64,000 nucleotides of DNA from Kaistia defluvii (GCF_026343955.1 NZ_JAPKNI010000001.1:620001-684000), one strand, 5' to 3'; shown: positions 42,191 through 52,305, counted from the first letter of the stretch. Translations and numbers: made by a program. The notes: generated from the letters alone by a model not told the origin.

Positions 42191-45136
42191 ATGAGCCAGA
42201 ACAATACGCCGTCGTCGTCTGGTTCGGATCTCGGGTTTCTGGCGGGAGGCGGCGAAATGGGCGGCCGCATCGCCGGCTATGACTGGGCGTCCACCTCGCT
42301 GGGGCCGGTCGCCGACTGGCCGCGATCCCTGAAGACGACCATCGGCCTCGTCCTGCGCTCGCCGGTGCCGATCGTGATGCTGTGGGGCGCCGACGGCGTC
42401 ATGATCTACAATGACGGCTATTCCCGCTTTGCCGGGGGGCGTCATCCCGGCATTCTCGGCAGCAAGGTGCTCGAGGGCTGGCCCGAGGTCGCCGAGTTCA
42501 ACGCCCATGTGATGAAGGTGGGGCTCAGCGGCAACACGCTCGCCTACAAGGACCAGGAACTCACGCTGTATCGAAACGGCGTTCCCGAACAGGTCTGGAT
42601 GAACCTCGACTATTCGCCGATCCCCGACGAGAACGGCACGCCGATCGGCGTCATCGCCATCGTCGTCGAGACGACCTCCAAGGTGAAGGCGGAGCAATGG
42701 CTCCAGGGCGAGCGGGAACGTCTGAGCCAGATGTTCCAGCAGGCCCCCGGCTTCATGGCGCGGCTGACCGGCCGCGATCATGTCTTCGATCTTGCCAACC
42801 CGGCCTATCTGGCCCTGGTCGGCCATCGCGACATCGTCGGCAAGCCGATCCGCGCGGCCCTGCCTGAGCTCTCCGGCCAGGGCTATTTCGAACGGCTGGA
42901 CCAGGTTTTCGAGACGGGCGAACCGTTCATCGGCCTCGAAATGCCGGTGATGCTGCGACGCCTGCCGGACGACGAAAGCGAACAGCGCTTCGTCGATCTC
43001 GTCTATCACCCGCTTCGCGACGATACCGGATCGATCATCGGCATCTTCGCCCAGGGCACCGACGTGACCGAGCGCGTGCTGGCCCGCCGCGCGGCCAATG
43101 CCAGCGAGGCGCAGTTCCGCACCTTCGCGCAGGTGATGCCCAATCATTTCTGGACGGCGACGCCGGAGGGACGGCTCGACTGGTTCAACGACCAGGTCTA
43201 TCGCTACAGCGGCGCCGGGGCTGGCGATCTCGACGAGAATGGCTGGGTGTCGCTGGTCCATCCCGACGATGTGCCGCCAATGACCGCCAGGTGGCGCTCG
43301 GCGCTGCAATCCGGCACCCAATACGAGACCGAGTTCCGGATCCGCCGCGACGATGGCAGCTATCGCTGGTTCCTGGTCCGCGCGATGCCGGTCCGGGACG
43401 AAGATGGCTCGATCCGGCGCTGGGTCGGCACCAATACCGATATCGAAGAAGCCAAGGAAACCGCCCGCGCCCTTGCCGAATGGACCGAGACGCTCGAAGC
43501 GCGCGTGGACGCCGAAATGGCCGAACGCCGCAGCGCCGAGGCCGCGCTGCAGCAGGCGCAGAAGATGGAGGCGATCGGCAATCTGACCGGCGGCGTGGCG
43601 CATGATTTCAACAATCTGCTCCAGGTTCTCTCCGGCAATCTGCAACTGCTGAGCCGCGACATATCCGGCAACGAGCGCGCCGAGCGCCGCGTCGCCACGG
43701 CCCTGACGGCGGTCGCCCGTGGCGCCAAGCTCGCCAGCCAATTGCTCGCCTTCGGCCGCCGCCAGCCCCTGGCGCCGAAAGTCCTCAATGTCGGCCGTTT
43801 CGTCTATGGCATGGAAGACATGCTGCGGCGGACGCTCGGCGAGAGCATCGAGATCGAGGTTCTCGTCTCCGGCGGGCTCTGGAACACCTTCGCCGATCCG
43901 ACCCAGATCGAGAACGCCCTGCTCAATCTCTGCATCAACGCCCGCGACGCGATGGAGGGCACCGGGAAGCTTACCATCGAAGCCGGCAACGCCTTCCTCG
44001 ACGAGACCTATGCCCGCGCGCAGCCCGAGGTCGTCCCGGGCCAGTATGTCGTGATGGCGGTGAGCGACACCGGCTGCGGCATGACGCCCGAAGTGATGTC
44101 GCGCGTGTTCGAACCGTTCTTTTCGACCAAGCCGGCCGGCAAGGGCACAGGACTCGGCCTCGCCATGGTGTTCGGCTTCACCAAGCAGTCCGGCGGACAC
44201 GTCAAGATCTACAGCGAGGTCGGCCACGGCACGACGGTGAAGCTCTATCTGCCGCGCACGCAGCAAACGGAGGACGTCCCGTCGACGCAGCATTTTGGCC
44301 CCGTCACCGGTGGCGAAGAGACCATTCTGGTTGCCGAAGACGATGAGGAGGTCCGCGCCGCCGTGATCGACATGCTGGGCGGCCTCGGCTATCGCGTCCT
44401 CAAGGCAAAGGATGCCGACAGCGCGCTCAGCATCATCGAAAGCGGCATTCCGATCGACATGCTCTTCACCGACGTGGTGATGCCGGGAACGCTGAAGAGC
44501 ACCGATCTCGCCCGCAAGGCGCGCGAGCGCATCCCCGGCATCGCGGTGCTCTTCACCTCCGGCTATACGGAGAATTCCATCGTGCATGGCGGCCGGCTCG
44601 ACGCCAATGTCGAGCTGCTTTCCAAGCCCTACACGGTCGAGGCGTTGGCGCGGAAGATCCGCCACGTGCTCGGCAACGAGCAGCAGCGCAGCGCCGCCAG
44701 GACGGCGACGACCGCACCCGACGCGCCCCGCCCGGCGGCTCCCCCGGCGCCCGTTCCCGAGGAAGCCCGGTCGCTGCGCGTCCTGCTCGTCGAAGACGAG
44801 GTGATGATCCGGATCAACTCCATCGACGTGCTGGAGGAGCTTGGCCACCAGGTCATCGAAGCGCGCGATGCCGAGCAGGCTCTCGCCGCCCTGGAGGCCC
44901 ACCCGCTCGACGTCATCGTGACCGATCTCGGACTGCCCGGAATTTCGGGGGCCGATTTCGCACTGATGGCGCGGGCGATGCAGCCAGAGATCCCGATCGT
45001 CTTTGCCACCGGCGACAGCCAGGCCCCCGCCCTGCCCGGAAAGCCCGGCATTCTGCTGCGGAAACCCTATGACGGCGATGACATGCAGGCCGCCATCGAG
45101 GCAGCGACGGCCTTGTCCGGGGCCGGGCAGGACTAG
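42191..45136 (+). CDS. Hybrid sensor histidine kinase with three PAS domains and two receiver domains
   Basis: 981 aa, soluble (no membrane segment seen). PAS-like domains at about residues 55-170, 180-300 and 310-435 (the third a clear PAS_3: WLVHPDDVPPMTARWRSAL style). A coiled segment then leads to HisKA with H471 in GGVAHDFNNLLQ, N-box NLCINARDAMEG, G1 DTGCGM, F-box FEPFFSTK and G2 GKGTGLGLAM. Two receiver domains follow: phospho-acceptors D761 (TDVVMPG) and D912 (TDLGLPG), joined by a Pro/Ala-rich linker. No DNA-binding output, so the signal probably passes to a separate Hpt or regulator. Preceded by a promoter with a palindrome. Confidence 0.95.
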   Translation: MSQNNTPSSSGSDLGFLAGGGEMGGRIAGYDWASTSLGPVADWPRSLKTTIGLVLRSPVPIVMLWGADGVMIYNDGYSRFAGGRHPGILGSKVLEGWPEVAEFNAHVMKVGLSGNTLAYKDQELTLYRNGVPEQVWMNLDYSPIPDENGTPIGVIAIVVETTSKVKAEQWLQGERERLSQMFQQAPGFMARLTGRDHVFDLANPAYLALVGHRDIVGKPIRAALPELSGQGYFERLDQVFETGEPFIGLEMPVMLRRLPDDESEQRFVDLVYHPLRDDTGSIIGIFAQGTDVTERVLARRAANASEAQFRTFAQVMPNHFWTATPEGRLDWFNDQVYRYSGAGAGDLDENGWVSLVHPDDVPPMTARWRSALQSGTQYETEFRIRRDDGSYRWFLVRAMPVRDEDGSIRRWVGTNTDIEEAKETARALAEWTETLEARVDAEMAERRSAEAALQQAQKMEAIGNLTGGVAHDFNNLLQVLSGNLQLLSRDISGNERAERRVATALTAVARGAKLASQLLAFGRRQPLAPKVLNVGRFVYGMEDMLRRTLGESIEIEVLVSGGLWNTFADPTQIENALLNLCINARDAMEGTGKLTIEAGNAFLDETYARAQPEVVPGQYVVMAVSDTGCGMTPEVMSRVFEPFFSTKPAGKGTGLGLAMVFGFTKQSGGHVKIYSEVGHGTTVKLYLPRTQQTEDVPSTQHFGPVTGGEETILVAEDDEEVRAAVIDMLGGLGYRVLKAKDADSALSIIESGIPIDMLFTDVVMPGTLKSTDLARKARERIPGIAVLFTSGYTENSIVHGGRLDANVELLSKPYTVEALARKIRHVLGNEQQRSAARTATTAPDAPRPAAPPAPVPEEARSLRVLLVEDEVMIRINSIDVLEELGHQVIEARDAEQALAALEAHPLDVIVTDLGLPGISGADFALMARAMQPEIPIVFATGDSQAPALPGKPGILLRKPYDGDDMQAAIEAATALSGAGQD

Positions 45137-45714
45137 CTTGCAAAGCCGGCTTATGATCCGCCGGCGACAGGCCGGATCCGGCGTCTTGCCGTTCCGCAAA
45201 AATGGATCAGCGCGCCGGTTCCAGTATTCGACTTTGCCAGGAAGGTCGGATAGACATATGCCTCTGGTGAGAGCGGTCTCTCGCCCTGAATCGGGGTTTG
45301 AGAACGGCCATGGAGCAATCTCTTCCGACACTTCGCGAGGAGTTGGAGCAACTCGCCGAGCAGTCGATCAGCGATGAGGCACGATCCGCCTTGAAGCGGG
45401 CCGCCTGCGTCGTGCGCCAGACCGAACTTCCCGCACCGGGCCAGAAGACAGGCGCATCCGCCTTGACCGATGAAGACCGCGCCGATGGTGGCCTGATCGA
45501 GCGCCTCGGGGAATAGAAGGGCGCACGTCGCTCGGCACTTGCCGACAAGCCGACGGGAAACGACCCCGGACGTCTGGACCCAGCCTGCGCTCAGTCGTCC
45601 GGGATTGCTTGCCAAGGGGCCATTCCAAGCGCACCCGTTGGAGCATCGCTCGAAAGAACCTGGTTTTATCAGTCGGTTAGAGTGTCCCGCCGCGAGAAGA
45701 AGCGGCGCGACGCG
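45137..45714. other. Intergenic stretch with only a weak small ORF
   Basis: 578 nt between the hybrid kinase and the convergent enolase-superfamily gene. The only candidate gene is the 68-72-codon frame at 45298-45516. Otherwise no operator, repeat or terminator that I can support, apart from a loose GAGAG-N4-CTCTC stem near 45273. Confidence 0.6.
45298..45516 (+). CDS. Hypothetical small protein (uncertain)
   Basis: 72 codons from TTG 45298, or 68 from ATG 45310. The translation, MEQSLPTLREELEQLAEQSIS and onward, starts with an amphipathic helix rich in Glu and Leu and ends DRADGGLIERLGE. No strong ribosome-binding site and no family that I recognise. It follows the kinase gene on the same strand. 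It may be a real regulator-like peptide or a chance frame. Confidence 0.35.
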   Translation: MRTAMEQSLPTLREELEQLAEQSISDEARSALKRAACVVRQTELPAPGQKTGASALTDEDRADGGLIERLGE

Positions 45715-46815
45715 CTAGATGTCGCCAAGAGCCTCCAACGCAGCCCAATCGAACCGGACGCCGCTGCCGGGCTCATCTGGCGCGACAGCGCGGCCATCCA
45801 CAACCACCAGCGGGCGAAGCGTGTAGCGATCGATCTGGAAGGCGTGCACCTCGAGCCAGCCGGCATTCGGCACGGCCGGAACGAGGCTGACATGCAACTC
45901 CTGCATGCCGTGACTGCAGACCGGAATCCCCAGCGGCTCGGCCAGCCGGGCGACGCGCAGGAAGCCGGTGACGCCACCGCAATTCGAAGCGTCGGGCTGG
46001 ATGAAGGACAGCGACGAATGCTCGAAGGCGTGCTTGAACTCCTGCAGCGTATGCAGGTTTTCGCCCATCGCCAGCGGCACGCGGGTCGCCTTGGCGAGTT
46101 TCCCATAGCCGGCGAAATCATCCGGCTCCATCGGCTCCTCGAACCAGGTGAGATCGAACGGTTCGAACGCCTTGCCCGCCGCGATGGCGCGGTCGAGATC
46201 GTAGCCGAAATTGCCGTCGACCATCAGCTTGTTCGACGGTCCGATCCGCTCGCGCACGGCGCGAAGCCGCGCCACGTCTTCCGCCAGATCCGGCTTGCCA
46301 ACCTTGATCTTGATAGCCCGATAGCCCTGATCGAGATAGCCGCCAACGCTTTCGACGAGCTTTTCGATAGGATAGTTCAGGTCGACGCCGCCGCGATAGG
46401 TGAGCGGCGAATTGCCGGCGCCGCCTGCCATCTTCCAGAGCGGCAGGTTCTGCCGGAGGCCGCGCAGATCCCACAACGCGATGTCGATCGCCGAAATGGC
46501 GAAGGAGGCGATGCCGCCACGGCCGACATAATGCAGGCGCGACTGCATCTCGTCATAGAGCGTGTCAATATCGTCGGCGTCATGACCGATCAGCATCGGC
46601 GCGAGATCGTGGTCGATCATCGCCTTGGTGGCATGGCCGCCGGTGCCGATCGTATAGGTATAGCCGAGGCCGGTCTGGCCGTCGGCCGTCGCGATCTCGG
46701 CCGTCACCAGTTCGAAATAGGTCTGCAGGCCATGACGCGCATCCTGCATGGGTTCCTCGAGCGGAACCCGGAAGACGCGGGACTTGATGCCTGTTATCGC
46801 CTGACGGCTGGACAT
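45715..46815 (-). CDS. Enolase superfamily acid-sugar dehydratase/racemase (mandelate racemase group)
   Basis: 366 aa, start ATG 46815 with GGGGGAAGAG upstream. The mandelate racemase-type active site is complete: KIK in [11 protein letters not shown] (KxK motif), metal ligands Asp in MVDGNFG, Glu in [10 protein letters not shown] and Glu in AMGENLHT, then the Asp of [10 protein letters not shown] and the His of CSHGMQELH, and Glu in GWLEVHAF. The KxK and His/Asp pair on opposite faces fits acid-sugar dehydratases (talarate/galactarate type) or racemases. Downstream of an aldehyde dehydrogenase gene in a GntR-controlled operon. Exact sugar unknown. Confidence 0.9.
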   Translation of the reverse strand: MSSRQAITGIKSRVFRVPLEEPMQDARHGLQTYFELVTAEIATADGQTGLGYTYTIGTGGHATKAMIDHDLAPMLIGHDADDIDTLYDEMQSRLHYVGRGGIASFAISAIDIALWDLRGLRQNLPLWKMAGGAGNSPLTYRGGVDLNYPIEKLVESVGGYLDQGYRAIKIKVGKPDLAEDVARLRAVRERIGPSNKLMVDGNFGYDLDRAIAAGKAFEPFDLTWFEEPMEPDDFAGYGKLAKATRVPLAMGENLHTLQEFKHAFEHSSLSFIQPDASNCGGVTGFLRVARLAEPLGIPVCSHGMQELHVSLVPAVPNAGWLEVHAFQIDRYTLRPLVVVDGRAVAPDEPGSGVRFDWAALEALGDI

Positions 46816-46867
46816 GTTTCTCTTCCCCCTCGGAGAATTTGGTATCGAAAGATCCGGCGGTGCCATA

Positions 46868-48343
46868 TCAGCCCCAGTTGACGTACATGGTCTTCTTCTG
46901 GAAATAGCCATCCAGGCCGTATTTCCCGTCCTCGCCGCCGAGACCCGACTGTCCCCAGCCGCTGTGGAAGCCCTGAAGAAGCTCGCCATTGGTTCGGTTG
47001 AAGTAGATCTCGCCGAAATTAAGCTCTGCTGCGACCCGCATCAGACGCTTCAGGCTGCCGGTATAGACATAGGCCGAGAGGCCATAGTCGGAATCGTTGG
47101 CGAGCCGCAGCGCCTCCTCGAAATCGTCAATGATGACGATCGGCACGACGGGCCCGAAGATCTCCTCGCGCATCGCCGGGATCGCATTGTCCGTGGCAAG
47201 CAGGATGGTCGGCGCGTACCAATGGCCCTTCGAATGAACGCCCTTGGTGAGCTTGCCACCTTCGAGCAGGACCTCGGCGCCGGCCTCGACGCTGCGCCGC
47301 ACGATATCGGCGATCTTGTCGACCTCCGGGCCGCTGATCTTCGGACCGATGTCGGGATTGTCGAGCGGGTCGCCGATGACGAGGGCGCGACTGCGAGCGA
47401 TGAACTTCTGGAGGAACTCATCCGCGATGGCGCGATGCAGATACATGCGCTCATTGCAGGTGCAGATCTGGCCGCAATTGGTGTAGCGCGCCGTCACCGC
47501 GCTCTCGACGGCGCGATCGATATCCGCGTCTTCCATCACGATGAAGGGGGCCTTGCCGCCGAGTTCGAGGCGGATCGGCTTGATGCGGGCGGCCCCCGAG
47601 GCATAGATCTCGCGCCCGGCGCGCGTGCTGCCGGTCATGGTGATCAGGTCGGAGTGCGGGCTTTCGACCAGGGCCTGGCCGACCGCGTGGCCGGTTCCCG
47701 TCACCACGTTGAAGACGCCCGCCGGAATGCCGACCTTTTCCGCCAGGGCGGCAATGGCCAGACCGGATAGCGGCGTGAATTCATGCGCCTTGAGGACGAA
47801 GCTGTTGCCGGCGACCAGCGCCGGGCCGAGCTTGCGGGCCGTCAGCGCCGAGGGATAGTTCCACGCCGTCAGGCCCACCACGACGCCGTAGGGTGCGCGC
47901 CGAATCCAGATTTCCTCCTGGGCGGCGTCGGACGGCATGATGTCGCCCTCGATGCGACGGCCGCTTTCGGCCGCGAAGCGCAGGAAGGCTTCCGTGGCGC
48001 CGATCTCGCCATAGGCCTGGTTCAGCGGCTTGCCCTGTTCGGCGACGACGACATGGGCGAGCAGGTCGCGATGATCGCGCACGGCATCCGCGAGCAGGCC
48101 GACCAGCCTGCCGCGTTCCGGTGCGGGTATGGCCGCCCAGCCGGGCTGGGCCCTTTTGGCAGCGTCGAGGGCCGCCTGCGCATGCTCGGCCGAACCGCCC
48201 GGCACGGTGCCGATGATGTCGCCATTGGCCGGATTCTCGATCTCGACGAGCGGCGCCGCACTCTCGGCATGCCAGGCGCCATCGATGAACATACCCATGT
48301 GAGCCGGGGTTTCCGCCACCACGCCGCCAAGCTTTTCGAGCAC
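46868..48343 (-). CDS. Aldehyde dehydrogenase (lactaldehyde/glycolaldehyde dehydrogenase-like)
   Basis: About 491 aa from a GTG start at 48343, chosen because GGAGG lies 5 nt upstream; longer and shorter starts lack such a site. Landmarks: [45 protein letters not shown], base Glu in [14 protein letters not shown], nucleophile in [27 protein letters not shown]. The AWNYP and CTCNER blocks are those of AldA-type lactaldehyde dehydrogenases. First gene of an operon with the acid-sugar dehydratase; divergent from a GntR regulator. A perfect operator-like palindrome overlaps its leader. Confidence 0.92.
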   Translation of the reverse strand: MLEKLGGVVAETPAHMGMFIDGAWHAESAAPLVEIENPANGDIIGTVPGGSAEHAQAALDAAKRAQPGWAAIPAPERGRLVGLLADAVRDHRDLLAHVVVAEQGKPLNQAYGEIGATEAFLRFAAESGRRIEGDIMPSDAAQEEIWIRRAPYGVVVGLTAWNYPSALTARKLGPALVAGNSFVLKAHEFTPLSGLAIAALAEKVGIPAGVFNVVTGTGHAVGQALVESPHSDLITMTGSTRAGREIYASGAARIKPIRLELGGKAPFIVMEDADIDRAVESAVTARYTNCGQICTCNERMYLHRAIADEFLQKFIARSRALVIGDPLDNPDIGPKISGPEVDKIADIVRRSVEAGAEVLLEGGKLTKGVHSKGHWYAPTILLATDNAIPAMREEIFGPVVPIVIIDDFEEALRLANDSDYGLSAYVYTGSLKRLMRVAAELNFGEIYFNRTNGELLQGFHSGWGQSGLGGEDGKYGLDGYFQKKTMYVNWG

Positions 48344-48356
48344 AACTTCCTCCAGA

Positions 48357-48371
48357 TTTGGTCCGACCAAA
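48357..48371. promoter_or_regulatory. GntR-type operator 1
   Basis: TTTGGTC-C-GACCAAA, a perfect 15-bp palindrome with the TGGTC/GACCA core typical of FadR-subfamily GntR regulators. It lies 4 nt before the ribosome-binding site of the aldehyde dehydrogenase. A minus-strand TTGACA at 48411-48406 marks a likely -35 box upstream. Confidence 0.7.
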
Positions 48372-48473
48372 ATTCGGAGAGGTTGGACCACACCTCAGCC
48401 CATAATGTCAATTACTCCGGATTTCTGATCCGAATTCCGTGAAGTTGGGCGAGAACGCTCAAATTATCGATTT

Positions 48474-48488
48474 TTTGGTCCGTCCATA
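48474..48488. promoter_or_regulatory. GntR-type operator 2
   Basis: TTTGGTC-C-GTCCATA matches operator 1 at 13 of 15 positions. It lies 72 nt before the GntR start codon, on the regulator's side of the divergent region, and suggests autoregulation. Confidence 0.6.
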
Positions 48489-48559
48489 GAGAGGCTATTG
48501 ATCTTCGCTGACGATTGATGGATTGCTGCGGCAACGATGTGTACGCCGGATAGAGATCC

Positions 48560-49285
48560 ATGCTGACCGACCAGCCGCTCGAGGACATGCCGCCCCATCC
48601 GGGCGAGCACCGCGCCGCCGACATCGTCGTCGCGACGATCGAACAGGATATCGTCTCCGGACTGCTGGAGAATGGCAGCCTCCTGCCGCCCGAGCGCGAC
48701 CTGATGGGTCGTTTCGGCATCAGCCGCACGGTTGTGCGCGAGGCGATCGCCACGCTGACCACCCGGGGCCTGCTGGAAAGCAAGCCGCGCCACCGGCCGG
48801 TCGTCCGCAAGCCCGGCTACGACGCGGCCTTCTCGGCGGTCGGCGGCGTCGTCAGCCATCTGCTGCGGCAGGATGGCGGCGTGAAGACCCTTTACGACGT
48901 GCGCATCTTTCTCGAGGCGTCGCTGGTGCGGCATGCGGCGCTGCACGCACGCAAGGAAGACATTGCCGCGCTCCGCGCCGCACTCGAGCGCAACCACGCC
49001 GCGATCGACGATCCGGTGCTGTTCGACAACACCGACGTGGCCTTTCACGCCGTCTTCTACGGCATTCTCGGCAACCCGGTTTTCCCGGCCGTTCACCGGG
49101 CCTTCGTGACCTGGCTGTTCGAGCACTGGCAGAGCATGAACCGCTCGCCGGAACAGAACCTGATCTACTACGCCGGCCACAAGGCCATCTTCGACGCCAT
49201 CATCGACCGAGACCCGGACGCAGCCGAAAAGGCACTTCTCGCCCATCTGGGCGAGGCTTGGGAGACGGTTCGCGGCACGTTCTAA
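48560..49285 (+). CDS. GntR family regulator, FadR subfamily (FCD domain)
   Basis: 241 aa. Winged helix: VATIEQDIVSGLLENGSLLPPERDLMGRFGISRTVVREAIATLTTRGLLESKPRHRPVV; C-terminal all-helical FCD domain with metal/ligand residues such as DVAFHAVFYGILGNPVFP. Divergent from the aldehyde dehydrogenase/dehydratase operon with two matching operators in between, so it very likely represses that operon and itself, released by a sugar acid. The next gene, a GMC oxidoreductase, begins 29 nt downstream and may be co-transcribed. Confidence 0.94.
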   Translation: MLTDQPLEDMPPHPGEHRAADIVVATIEQDIVSGLLENGSLLPPERDLMGRFGISRTVVREAIATLTTRGLLESKPRHRPVVRKPGYDAAFSAVGGVVSHLLRQDGGVKTLYDVRIFLEASLVRHAALHARKEDIAALRAALERNHAAIDDPVLFDNTDVAFHAVFYGILGNPVFPAVHRAFVTWLFEHWQSMNRSPEQNLIYYAGHKAIFDAIIDRDPDAAEKALLAHLGEAWETVRGTF

Positions 49286-49313
49286 TTCATGGATACCAGG
49301 GAGGATTTCGAGA

Positions 49314-50936
49314 GTGGCTCGGGAGGAGTTTGACTATATCGTCGTCGGGGGCGGGTCGGCCGGCTGCGTCGCCGCCGCGCAACTGGTCACCAAGGGCAAC
49401 TATCGCGTCCTGCTGCTCGAGGCCGGGCATTCGCACCACCACCCCCTGCTCGACATGCCGCCTGGCATCTTCAAGATGATCAATGGCAGCAAGTACATGA
49501 AGTACCACACGACGGTACCGCAGCCGCATCTCGATGGCCGCGAGCATGACATCCCGCAGGGCAATGTGCTCGGCGGCGGCTCGTCGGTGAATGCGCAGGT
49601 CTATATTCGCGGCCGCCCCGCCGACTATGACGAGTGGGACCAGATCCTGCGTGGCAACAATGATGGCGCCGACTGGAGCTGGAATGCGGTGCTGCAGCAT
49701 TTCCGCGGCATGGAAGGCAACAACCGGCTCAACAACGACGCCCATGGCGCCGACGGTCCGCTGCTCGTCTCAGACCCCGGCCATGTCAACGAATTGTCGC
49801 GCTGGTTCGTGCAGGCGGTGCAGGCGCTGCGCGAGCCGTTCAATCCCGACTTCAACGGCCCCTCGCAACGCGGCGTCGGCTTCTACCAGTTCATGAACCG
49901 GGCCGGAAAGCGCAGCAGCGCCGCCTATGCCTTCGTCGAGCCGCTGAAGAACGATCCGCGTCTGACCGTCCGGCTCCATGCCGAGGTCTCGCGCATCCTG
50001 ATCGAGGACGGCGCCGCCGTGGGCGTCCGCTACCGCATCAGCGGGACCGAGCACACCGCCTATGCGAAAGGCGAGGTGATCGTCAGTTCCGGCGCGCTGG
50101 TCAGCCCCAAGCTGCTGATGCTTTCCGGCATCGGACCGGCGGCCCACCTGGCCGAGCACGGCATCGAATGCAAGGTTGACCTGCCGGGCGTCGGCGCCAA
50201 CCTGATCGATCACCCGGAGGTGCCGATCACCGGCACGACCAATGGCAAGTACGGCTATTTCAACCAGGGCAATGGCTGGCGGATGCTGAAGAACGGCATT
50301 CAGTTCAAGCTGTTCGGCAGCGGCCCGATCACCACCGCCGGCGTCGAGGCGGGCGCCTTCGTCAACCCGCTCGATCCCGACGCGCCGCCGACCATCCAGG
50401 CCTTCTGCGTGCCGATCGTCTATCTCGACCGCGACACGCGCAAGTCGATGAAGGATACCTACGGCCTGACCATCACAACGGTGGTGGTCAAGCCGAAGTC
50501 GCGCGGCTACGTCAAGCTGCGCTCGGCCGATCCCGCCGCCATGCCGCTCGTCTCGCCCAACCTGCTCAAGGACGAGGACGACATGCGCCAGATGGTGGCC
50601 GGTCAGCGCTTCTTCCTGCGCGCCTTCCATACCGAGCCGCTCGCCCGCCGGATCGAGCGCGTCGCCCTACCCGCCCAGCCGGATCCGGACGAGGCGGCAC
50701 TCCTCACTCATTGCCGGCGCTTCGTGAAGACCAATTATCATCCGGCCGGCACCTGCAAGATGGGCGCGGATGGCGACCCGATGGCGGTGCTGGATTCCCG
50801 CATGCGCGTGCGCGGCGTCGAACGGCTGCGGGTCTGCGACATGTCGGCGGTGCCGAACATCAATGCCGGCAACACCAATGCGCCCGCGATGATGCTGGGG
50901 GATCGCTGCGCCGACTTCATCCTCAATCCGCGCTGA
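49314..50936 (+). CDS. GMC family FAD-dependent oxidoreductase
   Basis: 540 aa from GTG 49314, after a GGGAGGATTTCGAGA ribosome-binding stretch. FAD motif YIVVGGGSAGCVAAAQLVTKG, GMC signature 1 IPQGNVLGGGSSVNAQVYIRG, signature 2 GALVSPKLLMLSGIG, catalytic YHPAGTCKMG, GNTNAPAMMLGDRCADFI. Placed behind the GntR gene, so it likely acts in the same pathway as the dehydratase and aldehyde dehydrogenase, for example oxidising a sugar alcohol or lactol. Inference from context. Confidence 0.93.
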   Translation: MAREEFDYIVVGGGSAGCVAAAQLVTKGNYRVLLLEAGHSHHHPLLDMPPGIFKMINGSKYMKYHTTVPQPHLDGREHDIPQGNVLGGGSSVNAQVYIRGRPADYDEWDQILRGNNDGADWSWNAVLQHFRGMEGNNRLNNDAHGADGPLLVSDPGHVNELSRWFVQAVQALREPFNPDFNGPSQRGVGFYQFMNRAGKRSSAAYAFVEPLKNDPRLTVRLHAEVSRILIEDGAAVGVRYRISGTEHTAYAKGEVIVSSGALVSPKLLMLSGIGPAAHLAEHGIECKVDLPGVGANLIDHPEVPITGTTNGKYGYFNQGNGWRMLKNGIQFKLFGSGPITTAGVEAGAFVNPLDPDAPPTIQAFCVPIVYLDRDTRKSMKDTYGLTITTVVVKPKSRGYVKLRSADPAAMPLVSPNLLKDEDDMRQMVAGQRFFLRAFHTEPLARRIERVALPAQPDPDEAALLTHCRRFVKTNYHPAGTCKMGADGDPMAVLDSRMRVRGVERLRVCDMSAVPNINAGNTNAPAMMLGDRCADFILNPR

Positions 50937-51186
50937 TCCCTCGCGCCACGGCCAGCCGCTTCCTCCCCGACCCTGCCCGCTGGCGAGCGAGGCGGGAGCG
51001 CGTCTGGCTGACTTCCCGTCCCGAAGAGAAAACCGTGGGGCTCAGCGTCTGTGGCTGCCTGCAGGGCCCGTCGCACGCGCAATATCTGGCCGACAGGGTA
51101 CGTCGGGATCAAGGTCGGGCCGGTCGACGGTGCACGGCACTCGCCTCCTGGCGCGGAGCCCGTCCGTCCGAAGACGCGGCCTGACC

Positions 51187-52305
51187 TCAGGCGACGGCGG
51201 CCCGGGAACGGCGCTTGCGGAGAACCGGCGCCGCGACCGGACCGGTTGAGCCGCGGACGATCAGCGCGGCCTCCAGTTGCGTGCTCATGGGGATCGGCTC
51301 GCCTTCGATGCAGCGGATCAGGTGATCCGCCGCCAGCGTTCCGATCTCGGCCGCCGGCACCCGCACCGTCGTCAGCGCCGGATCGGTCTCGCCGGCGATC
51401 TCGACATCGTCGAAGCCGGTGATCGAAATATCCTCGGGAACGCGAATGCCTTCGCGGCGCGCCTCGGCCAGGGCGCCCACCGCCATGGCGTCCGTGGTGC
51501 AGAGGAAGGCGGTGACGCCGGGATGGGCGGCGCGAAGCTGGTGAAACGCCTCGCGGCCGGCGACGATGCTGGGCTGGGCCACCTCGACGATCCGGTCGGG
51601 CGGCAGGCGGATACCCTCCTCCGCGATCGCCTCGAGAATGCCGTCGAGACGCGCCTGCGACCGGTCATTCGGCATGCCGGTATTGGCGATGACGGCGAAT
51701 TCGCGGTGGCCGAGTTCCAGCAGGTAGCGCGTCATGCCATAGGTGGCACGCCGGTTGTCGATGCCGATCGCCGGAATGCCCTGGCGCGAGGTGCACACAT
51801 AGCTCGTGACCAGCGGCCGGCGATGATGACGGATCAGCGGCAGCACGTCGGGAGCGAAAGAATCGCCGACGAGTACCAGCCCGTCGACGCCATATTCCAG
51901 CATCGAGCGGATCTGCCGGAACTCGCGCGTCGGATCATATTGCGAATGGGCGAGGATCAGCGTGTAGCCGCGCGCGCCCAGTCCGACCTCGAGCGCTTCG
52001 ACCCCATCGGCAAAAATGGCGTTGCCGAGCGTCGGCACGACGGCGCCCACCGTATGGCTGCGGCCGGAGCTCAGCGCCTTGGCCATGCGATCCGGGGAAT
52101 AGGCCAGCATCTCGACGGCACGCAGCACCCGTTCGCGAATGGCCGGCCGCACGATGTCGGGCTGGTTGATCGCGCGCGAGGCGGTCGCGAGCGACACCTT
52201 CGCCAGGCTGGCCACATCCTCGAGCTTGGCGCGAACCGCCCCGGGGGCCGGCGGCTCGGTCTGCTTCTTCGTAGGCGACGGAGCTTTCTTGTCGGACTTA
52301 TCCAT
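51187..52305 (-). CDS. LacI family transcriptional regulator
   Basis: 372 aa, with a 25-residue Lys/Pro-rich N-terminal tail before the helix-turn-helix (KLEDVASLAKVSLATASRAINQPDIVRPAIRERVLRAVEMLAYSPD). Sugar domain with VGAVVPTLGNAIFADGVEALE and ISITGFDDVEIAGETDP. A polar tail of RKRRSRAAVA ends it. It lies 190 nt downstream of the YtfQRT-YjfF type operon on the same strand and is its natural regulator. The gene order (transport genes first, regulator last) is the same as in the 28.8-35.5 kb operon. Confidence 0.94.
   Translation of the reverse strand: MDKSDKKAPSPTKKQTEPPAPGAVRAKLEDVASLAKVSLATASRAINQPDIVRPAIRERVLRAVEMLAYSPDRMAKALSSGRSHTVGAVVPTLGNAIFADGVEALEVGLGARGYTLILAHSQYDPTREFRQIRSMLEYGVDGLVLVGDSFAPDVLPLIRHHRRPLVTSYVCTSRQGIPAIGIDNRRATYGMTRYLLELGHREFAVIANTGMPNDRSQARLDGILEAIAEEGIRLPPDRIVEVAQPSIVAGREAFHQLRAAHPGVTAFLCTTDAMAVGALAEARREGIRVPEDISITGFDDVEIAGETDPALTTVRVPAAEIGTLAADHLIRCIEGEPIPMSTQLEAALIVRGSTGPVAAPVLRKRRSRAAVA

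Noticed and set aside
41903-45331. Open frame of more than 1100 codons opposite the hybrid histidine kinase
   Set aside because: It is a shadow of a high-GC gene: the plus-strand frame has full PAS, HisKA, HATPase and receiver motifs, while the minus frame is His/Arg/Gly-rich with no domain and no ribosome-binding site.
51061-51186. Possible coding frame after the GMC gene at 50.9 kb
   Set aside because: The frame from 50711 to 51184 is mostly antiphase over the GMC gene and the remaining part has no motif or ribosome-binding site.
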